Below, piece by piece: positions 56,597 through 64,000 of a DNA stretch of 64,000 bases. The stretch is from positions 1-64,000 of the forward strand of contig NZ_FWXJ01000010.1 of assembly GCF_900176405.1 (NCBI RefSeq). The letters are read 5' to 3'. Below the pieces are notes generated by a model, which was given only the letters and a program-made list of their open reading frames with translations, was not told the DNA's origin and did not search any database. Position numbers and translations under genes: made by a program. The number at the start of each line of letters is the position of its first letter. Within the stretch, counting starts at the first letter, position 1. This DNA comes from Polynucleobacter kasalickyi (GTDB taxonomy: Bacteria > Pseudomonadota > Gammaproteobacteria > Burkholderiales > Burkholderiaceae).

Positions 56597-56916
56597 ATCG
56601 ATGCATCACTTAAGGCAAGTCTTGCTACTGGTGTACCGTTCATAAAATGGCTTTGAATAATTTCATCAATATCCTCTTTATCCACCAATTGATACCAAAT
56701 GCCCTCTGGGTAAACAACCATGACTGGTCCAAAATCACATCGATCTAGACACCCAGCACGATTGACGCGCACTTTACCTACTCCGTTGAGGTTTAAACGC
56801 TTGCATTCAGCTTTTGCATAATCAAATAAATCGGTAGCACAGTGATTTTCGCAAGAATTTTCTCCATTCTTACGAAGATTTAGACAAAAAAAGGCGTGGT
56901 ATTGAAATTGACTCAT
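56593..56916 (-). CDS. thioredoxin-like [2Fe-2S] ferredoxin
   Basis: Resembles Shethna-type and NuoE-like 2Fe-2S proteins: cluster cysteines in FFCLNLRKNGENSC and in AGCLDRCDFGPVMVVYPEG. 107 residues from the ATG at 56916; a TTG two codons upstream is the only alternative. Redox partner is unknown. It lies seven bases after the VanZ gene and shares the operon down to lipA. Confidence 0.9.
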   Translation of the reverse strand: MSQFQYHAFFCLNLRKNGENSCENHCATDLFDYAKAECKRLNLNGVGKVRVNRAGCLDRCDFGPVMVVYPEGIWYQLVDKEDIDEIIQSHFMNGTPVARLALSDASI

Positions 56917-56923
56917 CTGCAAA

Positions 56924-58060
56924 TTATATCTGTTTAACTTCCACTCCTGAAGACGCGCTAAAAGAATCGTGAAAGGATTTGTATTGCTTGGTTAAAAGGA
57001 AAATCGCTAGAAGAGGCCAGATCATCGTGATCGACTCTAATAAGCCATTGAAATGCGTTAAACGCCCTTGAGGAAGTAATTGTAGTTGGGATAAATAATA
57101 AGGGTTTTGGGGCAATATATTAACGAGTATCAATAGCAATATAAAACCCACTAGTGCCACAACCCATTGCGTAACTCGAGAACAATTCCTTATCACGATT
57201 GCGCCGATGAAGCCGATGATCACGCCAGCAAGGTTGGCAATGCTAATCCAATGTTTTATATCAAAGGAGCCATATTGGAGTTGTGACATCGCAATCTTTA
57301 GTACTCCGCCGACAAAAATAATGCTAAAAACCACTTTAATTTTTGGAAACTGCATTGAGGTTCCACACATCAAGAAGGCACTAGTACTTATTACGGCAAG
57401 CGCCGCGATGATCACTTCTTGCGTGGTGTTATTCAATAGTGTTGACCAATAAGGGGAGATTCTTAAAAACGCTAAATTAAAATCGCCCATACCCAGCCAC
57501 ACATTCTGAGGAAATATTTGAGCAATAGGGAAAATTGCCAATAAAAGGAAGATCCCCTGATTTTTACCTTTGAGAGTAATACGAAAGCGGGTAGTCAACT
57601 GTTCAGACAACCAGACTGGATGAATCGTTATGGCTAATAAGGCGCCAATAAATGTGCCTAATGCGTTAGCGTATAAATCCGTCAAATTAGCAACCCTAGT
57701 GGATAAGTAGGTTTGCGCAGACTCTAAACTTGCTGAAAGGATTATGCCGAACAGTAAACTAAATATAAATGCAGGCCATTTCACCCAGCGTGGGAAAAGG
57801 GCAAAAACAGTTAAAAAACCTAAAGGTAAGTACCCAAGTACATTCACTTCCACATCAAATAGCGGGATATATTTAGGTAGAGGAGCTGCAATCCATGCAA
57901 AAGGATTTAAAGTGAATAAATGAAAATTGAATGGTGTCAAACTGGCAAATATTATTAATGCAGTAATCACGGTAAGAGAGAGCCTTGCCAATACCAAGGG
58001 GGCAAGATCATTTATCTCTTGAGTTGAGTTATTGGACTTCTTGATCATTTCTACTAACAT
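56924..58060 (-). CDS. VanZ-family membrane protein
   Basis: About ten transmembrane helices over 378 residues. The first half has the VanZ pattern VDVEVNVLGYLPLGFLTV and SASLESAQTYLSTRVANLTDLYANALGTFIGALLA. The second half is a further set of helices of unknown function. Role is undetermined; VanZ homologues are linked to cell-envelope stress but this one lies in a lipoate/ferredoxin operon. Divergent from birA by 21 bases. Confidence 0.85.
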   Translation of the reverse strand: MLVEMIKKSNNSTQEINDLAPLVLARLSLTVITALIIFASLTPFNFHLFTLNPFAWIAAPLPKYIPLFDVEVNVLGYLPLGFLTVFALFPRWVKWPAFIFSLLFGIILSASLESAQTYLSTRVANLTDLYANALGTFIGALLAITIHPVWLSEQLTTRFRITLKGKNQGIFLLLAIFPIAQIFPQNVWLGMGDFNLAFLRISPYWSTLLNNTTQEVIIAALAVISTSAFLMCGTSMQFPKIKVVFSIIFVGGVLKIAMSQLQYGSFDIKHWISIANLAGVIIGFIGAIVIRNCSRVTQWVVALVGFILLLILVNILPQNPYYLSQLQLLPQGRLTHFNGLLESITMIWPLLAIFLLTKQYKSFHDSFSASSGVEVKQI

Positions 58061-58081
58061 TATTTACATTATCATTCATAC

Positions 58082-58867
58082 ATGCCATGTCTTTTTGAAC
58101 AAGTTAGCGAAACACTCTCTACCAACCTCGATTTAATGAATCGTTGGCGAAATAATGAATTACATCAACCCATTAGTCGCCTAGCAATCCATCAAACCGC
58201 TGGTCGAGGGCGCCGAGGAAATGCTTGGATTTCTGAAGAAAATCACTCATTAACTTTCTCGCTTGCTTATTCTTTTGAACCAACAACCAATTTAAGGGCA
58301 TTACAACCACTAAGTTTAGTGGTTGGTTTAGCTATTTTAGAAAGTATTGCACTGTATTGGAATACTGATCTAAAAACTCTTCAAAATGTTGGTTTAGGTC
58401 TCAAGTGGCCAAATGATATTTTTCTCAATAACTCAAAAATTGGGGGGGTATTAATTGAAAGTGGTCAAAAAAAACCAACTGAGCCTATTTGGACCATTAT
58501 TGGTATCGGGCTAAATATGAGTAATTTAAATACCCCCATCAATAGTACTTACAGCGTCAGTTCTCTAGAGCATTTACCTCTTAGCAATAACAAAGTCATT
58601 GATCGAATGGCGCTTTGGAAAACGATTACGTATCAATTGATTCAGGGTTTAAACGCATTTACAAACCAAAACTATATTTTAGATATTTTACGGTGGAATG
58701 ATTGCCACATTTATCATCAACGGGATGTGGTTCTAATCGAAGACCAACAAGTTACTCAAAGTGGCAGGGTGATCGGGATCACGGCCGAAGGCGCTTTAAT
58801 GTTGGAATCTCCGATTGGGCTACAAACCATTCATAATGGCAATATCTCTTTACGCAACTCTCAATAA
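58082..58867 (+). CDS. birA: biotin-[acetyl-CoA-carboxylase] ligase
   Basis: Attaches biotin to carrier proteins such as AccB. The ATP/biotin loop GRGRRGNAW is at 41-49, and LKWPNDIFLNNSKIGGVLIES is the central motif. 261 residues: catalytic and C-terminal domains only, without the DNA-binding repressor domain of E. coli BirA, so it does not regulate biotin genes. It is six bases from coaX, the standard pair in Betaproteobacteria. Confidence 0.95.
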   Translation: MPCLFEQVSETLSTNLDLMNRWRNNELHQPISRLAIHQTAGRGRRGNAWISEENHSLTFSLAYSFEPTTNLRALQPLSLVVGLAILESIALYWNTDLKTLQNVGLGLKWPNDIFLNNSKIGGVLIESGQKKPTEPIWTIIGIGLNMSNLNTPINSTYSVSSLEHLPLSNNKVIDRMALWKTITYQLIQGLNAFTNQNYILDILRWNDCHIYHQRDVVLIEDQQVTQSGRVIGITAEGALMLESPIGLQTIHNGNISLRNSQ

Positions 58868-58873
58868 ATACTA

Positions 58874-59710
58874 ATGGAACTTGATTTACTACTTGATATT
58901 GGCAACACCAGAAGTAAATGGATTACAACGAAATCCGGTTTAGGGGGCTCTTTGAGCATTGAGCAGTCCGGAATCATTAACAATCAAGAACTTTCAGAGC
59001 AAATCATGCAACAGTTCGACTCTCTGTTGACATCAAGCTCCGTTGCGGTCATTCAAAATATTTTTTGTACTTGTGTGGGACAACTCGATGTTTTGAAAAT
59101 TTGGCAAGCGCATTTCCCAAGTGCCACTCTTTATCAACTCAGTGGGGAAACAGTTATTCCCGGGTTTGATAACGGCTATCAACGCCCCACCGAACTTGGT
59201 ACCGATCGATTAGCCGGGATGTTGGGAGCGAAAACACTTTATCCTGAAAAAAACATCCTAGTGATTGCTTCAGGTACTGCAACGACGATTGACTACCTCC
59301 ACCAAGGGTCAAAATTCATCGGCGGTTGGATCATACCTGGGCTAGATTTAATGCTCAAGTCATTGGGTAAATCCACCGCTAATTTACCAACCCTAGAAGC
59401 CAATCAACTGACAACTTCAAGGGATGATGATCAGACTTTTAATAACCAAGGAACGCTCGCCATTCCATTCGGCACCAGCACCAAAGATGCTATCGGAATG
59501 GGCGTGGTTTTGGCAACGGTAGGAGCCATCCAACAAGCAATCGCACAATTACCTCACTTAGAACTTATCTTGATCACTGGTGGCAATGCCAATCTATTAG
59601 AGGCATATTTACTCTCTGATTCAAACCAAGTGAAATTCGTTCAAGAGCCAAATCTAATTCTTGTCGGCCTCAATGCATGGCGTCTACATCACAAGGAAGC
59701 CCACATTTGA
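58874..59710 (+). CDS. coaX: type III pantothenate kinase
   Basis: First step of coenzyme A synthesis, the kinase type insensitive to CoA feedback. The ATPase-fold motifs LLLDIGNTRSKW at the start, GTDRLAGMLGA and VIASGTATTIDYL with GGWIIPGLDLM are intact. 278 residues. The stop overlaps a TTG start of the next gene (TTGA). Confidence 0.95.
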   Translation: MELDLLLDIGNTRSKWITTKSGLGGSLSIEQSGIINNQELSEQIMQQFDSLLTSSSVAVIQNIFCTCVGQLDVLKIWQAHFPSATLYQLSGETVIPGFDNGYQRPTELGTDRLAGMLGAKTLYPEKNILVIASGTATTIDYLHQGSKFIGGWIIPGLDLMLKSLGKSTANLPTLEANQLTTSRDDDQTFNNQGTLAIPFGTSTKDAIGMGVVLATVGAIQQAIAQLPHLELILITGGNANLLEAYLLSDSNQVKFVQEPNLILVGLNAWRLHHKEAHI

Positions 59711-59937
59711 AAACAATCAAGTGGTTACTCATTCTCTGTATTTTCATCAATGTCGTGCTCATATTTAGCAACATTTTTAATCCAATGGGGACCATCGAGC
59801 AGATTGATCGGTGGCTAGAGTCTTCTAACTCCCCAGAACGACTAATCAGTGAGGAAATGATAAAAAATATTGCGCCAATTACCATCAATGGCGAGGTGAA
59901 AGCTGTGTTGGAAGTAGAGAAAACGAAGAAAAATTAA
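59707..59937 (+). CDS. small membrane protein after coaX, function unknown
   Basis: 76 residues from a TTG overlapping the coaX stop, with GGAAG eight bases upstream. An ATG at 59677 would overlap coaX by 34 bases. One transmembrane helix (about 5-23) and a periplasmic tail with no recognised domain. In related genomes this slot holds an SPOR-domain protein; this short product could be a reduced version, but no SPOR motif is visible. Confidence 0.6.
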   Translation: MKTIKWLLILCIFINVVLIFSNIFNPMGTIEQIDRWLESSNSPERLISEEMIKNIAPITINGEVKAVLEVEKTKKN

Positions 59938-60440
59938 ACTCGAATTTTCTCAAGCAATTTAGTGGTTGAACTGAAATGAATAAAAGGGATGGCGTAAGCC
60001 AAACCACCCCAGGTTCGAACGAGTTCGGTTTCAGCCAAGGTCTCAATGTCGTAATCGCCACCTTTTACATAAATTTCTGGTCGAATTTGGGCAATCAAAG
60101 AGACCGGTGTTTTTTCAGAAAACGGGACGACTAAATCAACACTTTCGAGAGAAGCAAGTAAGCACATACGGTCTATCTCCGGGTTGATTGGCCTGTCATC
60201 GCCTTTACCAAGCATTCTTACTGAGATATCAGCATTCACACCGACAACTAAACTAGCCCCCAAACTTTTAGCCTGCGCTAGATAGGTAACATGTCCACGG
60301 TGTAAGATGTCAAATACTCCATTAGTAAAAACCACAGGTTTTTCAATGGCTTGCAGTGCTTTTGAAAGTTGATCTGACGTAAAATTAATCGGTAAGACTT
60401 TACTTTCAAAGACAGGAGATGGGTAACTAACTGGATTCAT
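59934..60440 (-). CDS. rfaE2: D-glycero-beta-D-manno-heptose-1-phosphate adenylyltransferase
   Basis: Activates heptose for the lipopolysaccharide core. Cytidylyltransferase fold with TNGVFDILHRGHVTYL (HxGH), GVNADISVRMLGKGDDRPI and the late YVKGGDYDIETL. 168 residues: the stand-alone second half of bifunctional HldE, so the kinase must be encoded elsewhere. It overlaps the convergent small membrane gene by four bases. Confidence 0.93.
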   Translation of the reverse strand: MNPVSYPSPVFESKVLPINFTSDQLSKALQAIEKPVVFTNGVFDILHRGHVTYLAQAKSLGASLVVGVNADISVRMLGKGDDRPINPEIDRMCLLASLESVDLVVPFSEKTPVSLIAQIRPEIYVKGGDYDIETLAETELVRTWGGLAYAIPFIHFSSTTKLLEKIRV

Positions 60441-60534
60441 TGTTTCATTCTAAATTATTTAAAACATCCTTTTCGGAAATTGTTTTAAATATCGCTTAGA
60501 CTTTAGGTTATTTATAAAATTTGGAAAATTTAGT

Positions 60535-61104
60535 ATGCATTGTTTTACAAGATTTTTTATCAAACTTTTATTGTGTTTTGCAATAATTCTTCCTACTTTT
60601 AGTTTTAGTGCAGAAACGTGCCCAACCTCTTTGGATTTCAAATTTCCTCGGTTACAAGACGAAGTTACCCAAGACCTTTGTCAATATAAAGGAAAGGTGG
60701 TACTGGTCGTTAATACCGCGAGTTACTGTGGTTTTACCTCTCAGTACGAAGGTTTAGAAAAAATTTATGCTACTTATGCTGCGAAAGGCTTCGTCGTTTT
60801 AGGTTTCCCTTCTAATGATTTCGGCCAACAAGAGCCTGGCTCAAATAAAGAAATCGCAGATTTCTGTAAGAATACCTACGATGTAAAGTTCCCCATGTTT
60901 GCTAAAACCTCGGTAAGCGGGGCAACAGCGAATCCACTCTTTAAACTACTACAAGAAAAGACAAAAACATCACCAAAATGGAATTTTTATAAATATTTAA
61001 TTGATCGTGATGGAAATGTCATCAAATCCTTTAGTAGCATGACCAATCCAGACAGCAGAACCGTCACCTCTGAAATCGAAAAACTATTAGCCGGAAAGAA
61101 GTAA
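60535..61104 (+). CDS. exported glutathione peroxidase family protein
   Basis: Thiol peroxidase of the GPx family with a signal peptide (about 1-27, FSFSAE), so periplasmic. The peroxidatic cysteine is in NTASYCGFTSQYEGL, followed by GFPSNDFGQQEPG and the WNFYKYLID tryptophan motif. 189 residues. It uses Cys, not Sec. It shares a stop/start (TAATG) with the FAD oxidoreductase and leads a lipid-related operon. Confidence 0.92.
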   Translation: MHCFTRFFIKLLLCFAIILPTFSFSAETCPTSLDFKFPRLQDEVTQDLCQYKGKVVLVVNTASYCGFTSQYEGLEKIYATYAAKGFVVLGFPSNDFGQQEPGSNKEIADFCKNTYDVKFPMFAKTSVSGATANPLFKLLQEKTKTSPKWNFYKYLIDRDGNVIKSFSSMTNPDSRTVTSEIEKLLAGKK

Positions 61105-62432
61105 TGTCTCAAAAGAAACGAATCGCCATCGTTGGCGGTGGTATATCAGGACTCAGCTGCGCCTATGCATTACGCAATGACCCAAATTTAGAAGTGGTTT
61201 TGTTCGAAAAACAAGCTCGTATTGGTGGTCATAGCCACTCAATTTCTTACACTCCTCCCGGAAGTGATCAATCTTTTTGGATTGATACTGGCTTTTTAGT
61301 TTTTAATGAACGCACCTATCCAAGATTAATTCACTTTTTTGATGAATTAAAAGTTCCAGTGGCAAAATCGGAAATGTCGTTTGCGGTTTCTATTCCAAGA
61401 AAAAACGGCACCGCCCTTGAGTGGGCTGGGGATACGATTAATACCCTATTTGCGCAAAGACGGAACTTATTGAGTTGGAAATTTTGGGGCATGGTTATTG
61501 ATATTTTGCGCTTTAATGCGCTTTGTAAAAAACTCGCTAAAACAAATGCGATCGCCAATTCCCCAGAAATTAGTGTTGAGGATTTTCTGCAAAAGAACCG
61601 CCTCGGTTTGCCTTTTAGAGATTGGTATCTTTTACCAATGGTTGGTGCAATTTGGTCCTGTACAACGCAAGAGATGCTGAAGTTTCCAATCTTGACCCTG
61701 GCACAATTTTGTGAAAATCATGGCCTACTGGATATCGTCAATCGCCCGCAATGGTTTACTGTCAAGGGGGGCTCTAGAGAATATGTTCATCGCGTTTTGG
61801 ATAAATTAAAAGAAAAAGGAATTCCCGTGTTAATGGATGGTATTCATTACCTGACAAGGCATGCGAACGGCGTTGATTTACATTTAAATAGTGGTCAGAT
61901 CAAAACTTTTGATGAAGTTGTATTAGCCTGTCACAGTGATGAGGCACTATCGATTATTCAAGACCCGACTGAAAACGAACAGCAAATATTAGGTTCGATC
62001 CCTTATAAAAATAATATTGCTTATGTACACTCGGATGAATCACAGTTGCCGGCTGAAAAAAAGGTATGGGCTGCATGGAACTATGCGTCAAATACTCCAG
62101 TTGGTCAGGGCCTCGATGATTCGAGTGCTGTTTGCGTCCACTATTTGATTAATAAGCTCCAACCAATCCCCGTGGACCTTAAGGAGCACCAAGTTATTGT
62201 TACCTTAAATCCTCATACCTTACCAAAACAGGACAAAATATTTCAAACCATCGAATATTCTCATCCGTTGTTTGACACTCAAGCAATTGCCGCTCAAAAA
62301 TTATTACCAAATATTCAAGGTAAACATAAAGTGTGGTTTTGTGGGGCTTGGACTGGCTACGGATTCCATGAGGATGGTTTTAAATCAGGTGAATTAATTG
62401 CCAGTGAAATTATGCGGAATGCTCATTTTTAA
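61104..62432 (+). CDS. FAD-dependent amine oxidase-like oxidoreductase
   Basis: Flavoprotein with the N-terminal Rossmann motif VGGGISGLSCAYAL (residues 10-23) and a C-terminal WFCGAWTGYGFHEDGFKSG flavin-binding end. 442 residues. In Proteobacteria this family is regularly followed by a DUF1365 protein and a cyclopropane-fatty-acid synthase-like methyltransferase, as here, a module linked to modified fatty acids. The exact reaction is not established by the sequence. Confidence 0.9.
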   Translation: MSQKKRIAIVGGGISGLSCAYALRNDPNLEVVLFEKQARIGGHSHSISYTPPGSDQSFWIDTGFLVFNERTYPRLIHFFDELKVPVAKSEMSFAVSIPRKNGTALEWAGDTINTLFAQRRNLLSWKFWGMVIDILRFNALCKKLAKTNAIANSPEISVEDFLQKNRLGLPFRDWYLLPMVGAIWSCTTQEMLKFPILTLAQFCENHGLLDIVNRPQWFTVKGGSREYVHRVLDKLKEKGIPVLMDGIHYLTRHANGVDLHLNSGQIKTFDEVVLACHSDEALSIIQDPTENEQQILGSIPYKNNIAYVHSDESQLPAEKKVWAAWNYASNTPVGQGLDDSSAVCVHYLINKLQPIPVDLKEHQVIVTLNPHTLPKQDKIFQTIEYSHPLFDTQAIAAQKLLPNIQGKHKVWFCGAWTGYGFHEDGFKSGELIASEIMRNAHF

Positions 62433-62434
62433 AA

Positions 62435-63199
62435 ATGGCACAAGCTTCTTTTCACTTTGGCAGAGTTATTCATCATCGTTATCAACCGAATAATCGATTT
62501 TCATATCGTGTTTTCTACCTGCGCATTCCGATGCGTTCCAGAAAGCAAGATCCCAAATTGCTTTCTAATGTGGGAATCGGGGATAATAAATTTTCTATCT
62601 TTTCCTTTTATGACAAAGACCACGGTCTTAACAATCAGACATCCTTACATTGGGTAGAGCAACTCTTATCTGATCACCAGATTGAAAAAGCTAACGGCGA
62701 AATTTGGCTGCATACCTTCCCACGATTTTTTGGTTATGTTTTTAATCCGGTAAGTTTTTGGTTTTGTCATGATGATAAAAATAACCTGGTGGCAATCGTT
62801 GCCGAGGTAAACAATACCTTCGGTGATCGTCATGCGTATTTGCTTCATGACCATCAAGATAACTTACCATGGGGTAAAACGCTGCACACCGATAAGCTGT
62901 TTTACGTTTCTCCATTCTTTGATGTGAAGGGACGTTATCAATTCCGGTTTATGCGGCAAGAGCTTGAACACCAAGCACGACACGTCAGTCGAATTGAATA
63001 CTTTGATCAAGAGGATTGCGTACTCATGACAAGCATCAGTGGTCAAGAAAGTCCCATTACCTTTGCAAGCAAATTAAATGCTTTTTTTAACTATCCATTA
63101 CTCACTTTTGGAGTTATTGTTAAAATTCATTTTCAGGCTATTAAATTGTTGGTTAAAGGTGCAAAATTTTATAAAAAACCAGCTACAACAACTACTTAA
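62435..63199 (+). CDS. DUF1365 family protein
   Basis: 254 residues with the family opening SFHFGRVIHHRYQPNNRFSY, the PRFFGYVFNPVSFWFCHD motif and the VSPFFDVKGRYQF core. Function is unknown; it consistently accompanies the FAD oxidoreductase and Cfa-like genes and may handle the same lipid. It starts two bases after the oxidoreductase stop. Confidence 0.9.
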   Translation: MAQASFHFGRVIHHRYQPNNRFSYRVFYLRIPMRSRKQDPKLLSNVGIGDNKFSIFSFYDKDHGLNNQTSLHWVEQLLSDHQIEKANGEIWLHTFPRFFGYVFNPVSFWFCHDDKNNLVAIVAEVNNTFGDRHAYLLHDHQDNLPWGKTLHTDKLFYVSPFFDVKGRYQFRFMRQELEHQARHVSRIEYFDQEDCVLMTSISGQESPITFASKLNAFFNYPLLTFGVIVKIHFQAIKLLVKGAKFYKKPATTTT

Positions 63200-63212
63200 G
63201 CAATATCATTCT

Positions 63213-64000
63213 ATGTCACTCATTTCCAAAAAGATCGTATTTAGCTGTTTTAAAAAAGTTCAAGGGGGGCAATTTATATTTTCGTTGCCCGATGGTTCGA
63301 AACATATTTTTGGTCAATTAGCCCACGATCATGACACCCCCATACAGATAAAAATTAATGATTTAAAGGCCTTTTCATTAGCAATCTCTAGTGGTGATAT
63401 TGGAGTAGCAGAGGGATTTTTTAAAAACTTTTGGCAGACCGATGATTTAGAAAAATTATTACGATTGGTTTTACAAAATAGATCTTTTTTTACTCAACTT
63501 ATTTATGGCACTTGGTTTGGCTCGCTCATTTATAAACTAAAACATTTTTTACACCGAAACACAAAAGCTCAAAGTAAAAAAAATATCCATGCTCATTACG
63601 ACCTTGGTAATCAGTTTTATGGCTTATGGCTAGACCCAAGCATGATGTATTCCAGTGCTTTATTCAATGGTAACTATCACCAACCCTTGCAAGATGCTCA
63701 GAATGCGAAATGCGAAAAAATCTTAAGCAATTTAGAGGTTGAACAAGGTAATAAGATTTTGGAAATTGGTTGTGGTTGGGGTAATTTCATGAAGCGTGCC
63801 AACTTACAAAATGTTGCCGTTGATGGAATTACGATTTCCACTGAACAATTGAATTATGTACAACAAGAATTAGCCGCAAAAGGCTCGAATGCTAGCTTTG
63901 CTGAGCAAAATAGTGCTGCCATTCTTCAGGACTATCGTGATTGCAATCATGAATACGATGGGATTGTTTCCATTGAAATGTTTGAAGCAGTTGGTGAGGC
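63213..64000 (+). CDS. cyclopropane-fatty-acyl-phospholipid synthase-like methyltransferase (partial)
   Basis: SAM-dependent methyltransferase that modifies unsaturated fatty acyl chains. The frame runs open from the ATG at 63213 to the window end (about 262 residues). It shows IHAHYDLGNQFYGLWLDPSMMYSSALF, the SAM motif LEIGCGWGNFMKRA near 185-198 and the SIEMFEAVGE catalytic glutamate region just before the cut. The C-terminal third is missing only because the window ends. It follows DUF1365 by 13 bases. Confidence 0.93.
   Translation, partial: MSLISKKIVFSCFKKVQGGQFIFSLPDGSKHIFGQLAHDHDTPIQIKINDLKAFSLAISSGDIGVAEGFFKNFWQTDDLEKLLRLVLQNRSFFTQLIYGTWFGSLIYKLKHFLHRNTKAQSKKNIHAHYDLGNQFYGLWLDPSMMYSSALFNGNYHQPLQDAQNAKCEKILSNLEVEQGNKILEIGCGWGNFMKRANLQNVAVDGITISTEQLNYVQQELAAKGSNASFAEQNSAAILQDYRDCNHEYDGIVSIEMFEAVGE

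Overview
The window is a compact, AT-rich (about 40% G+C by eye) stretch of a betaproteobacterial chromosome. Gene content and order point to Burkholderiaceae, most likely the Polynucleobacter lineage or a similar streamlined freshwater relative. Indicators are ptsN-hprK-rapZ, TPR/LolB-ispE-tRNA-Gln-prs-rplY-pth, the coxBA-ctaG-DUF2970-coxC-DUF2909-SURF1-ctaA-cyoE-SCO block and glnK-amtB-gshA-gshB-ptsHI. Nearly all of it is core housekeeping DNA. No phage, CRISPR array or intact insertion sequence is visible; only the first 90 bases may hold the end of an IS200/IS605-like element.

Layout. 0-4 kb: exported heme-binding HbpS-like protein, exported esterase, ssb, a YajR-like MFS transporter. 4-9 kb: uvrA and a KefB-type antiporter. 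9-15 kb: a tightly packed envelope and regulation operon (kdsD, kdsC, lptC, lptA, lptB, hpf, ptsN, hprK, rapZ) in which rpoN, normally between lptB and hpf, is absent. 15-22 kb: mutY-mutM facing the operon, then a TPR-LolB fusion, ispE running into tRNA-Gln, prs, rplY and pth. 22-28 kb: ferredoxin, coaD, rsmD and two M16 peptidases on the minus strand; ftsY and rpoH on plus, rpoH behind a near-perfect CIRCE operator. 28-37 kb: cytochrome c oxidase (caa3-like, with cytochrome c fused to subunit II) and its heme and copper assembly factors, including a 43-codon assembly gene. 37-44 kb: two degenerate enzymes (BioC-like and ComF-like) sharing a start-codon junction, then trmL, gpsA, secB, grxC, rhodanese, gpmA, ctpA, moeB. 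44-52 kb: an incomplete, apparently regulatory PTS (ptsI, ptsH, an EIIA), glutathione synthesis, and a porin-glnK-amtB nitrogen operon preceded by two NtrC-like boxes. 52-60 kb: ubiK, a lipoprotein, VOC protein, lipA-lipB-DUF493, hydrolase, thin ferredoxin, VanZ protein, birA, coaX, rfaE2. 60-64 kb: periplasmic glutathione peroxidase followed by an FAD oxidoreductase / DUF1365 / cyclopropane-fatty-acid synthase-like set, cut by the window end.

How it works together. LPS/Kdo synthesis and transport, lipoprotein and SecB export, and outer-membrane porin functions build the envelope. The oxidase block is a complete aerobic terminal-oxidase assembly line. HprK, HPr, EI, EIIA-Ntr and an EIIA-Man-like protein form a phosphorelay with no sugar permease in sight. 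Genome economy is marked: many ATGA-type overlaps, five tail-to-tail overlaps, and start codons of divergent genes that touch or nearly touch.

I did not find a convincing wholly new multi-gene system. The best leads are single-locus oddities: the TPR-LolB fusion without a lipid anchor, ispE ending inside a tRNA, a MutY iron-sulfur loop with altered cysteine spacing, HrcA/CIRCE control of rpoH, missing rpoN beside NtrC-like boxes, and the paired decay of the BioC-like and ComF-like active sites.
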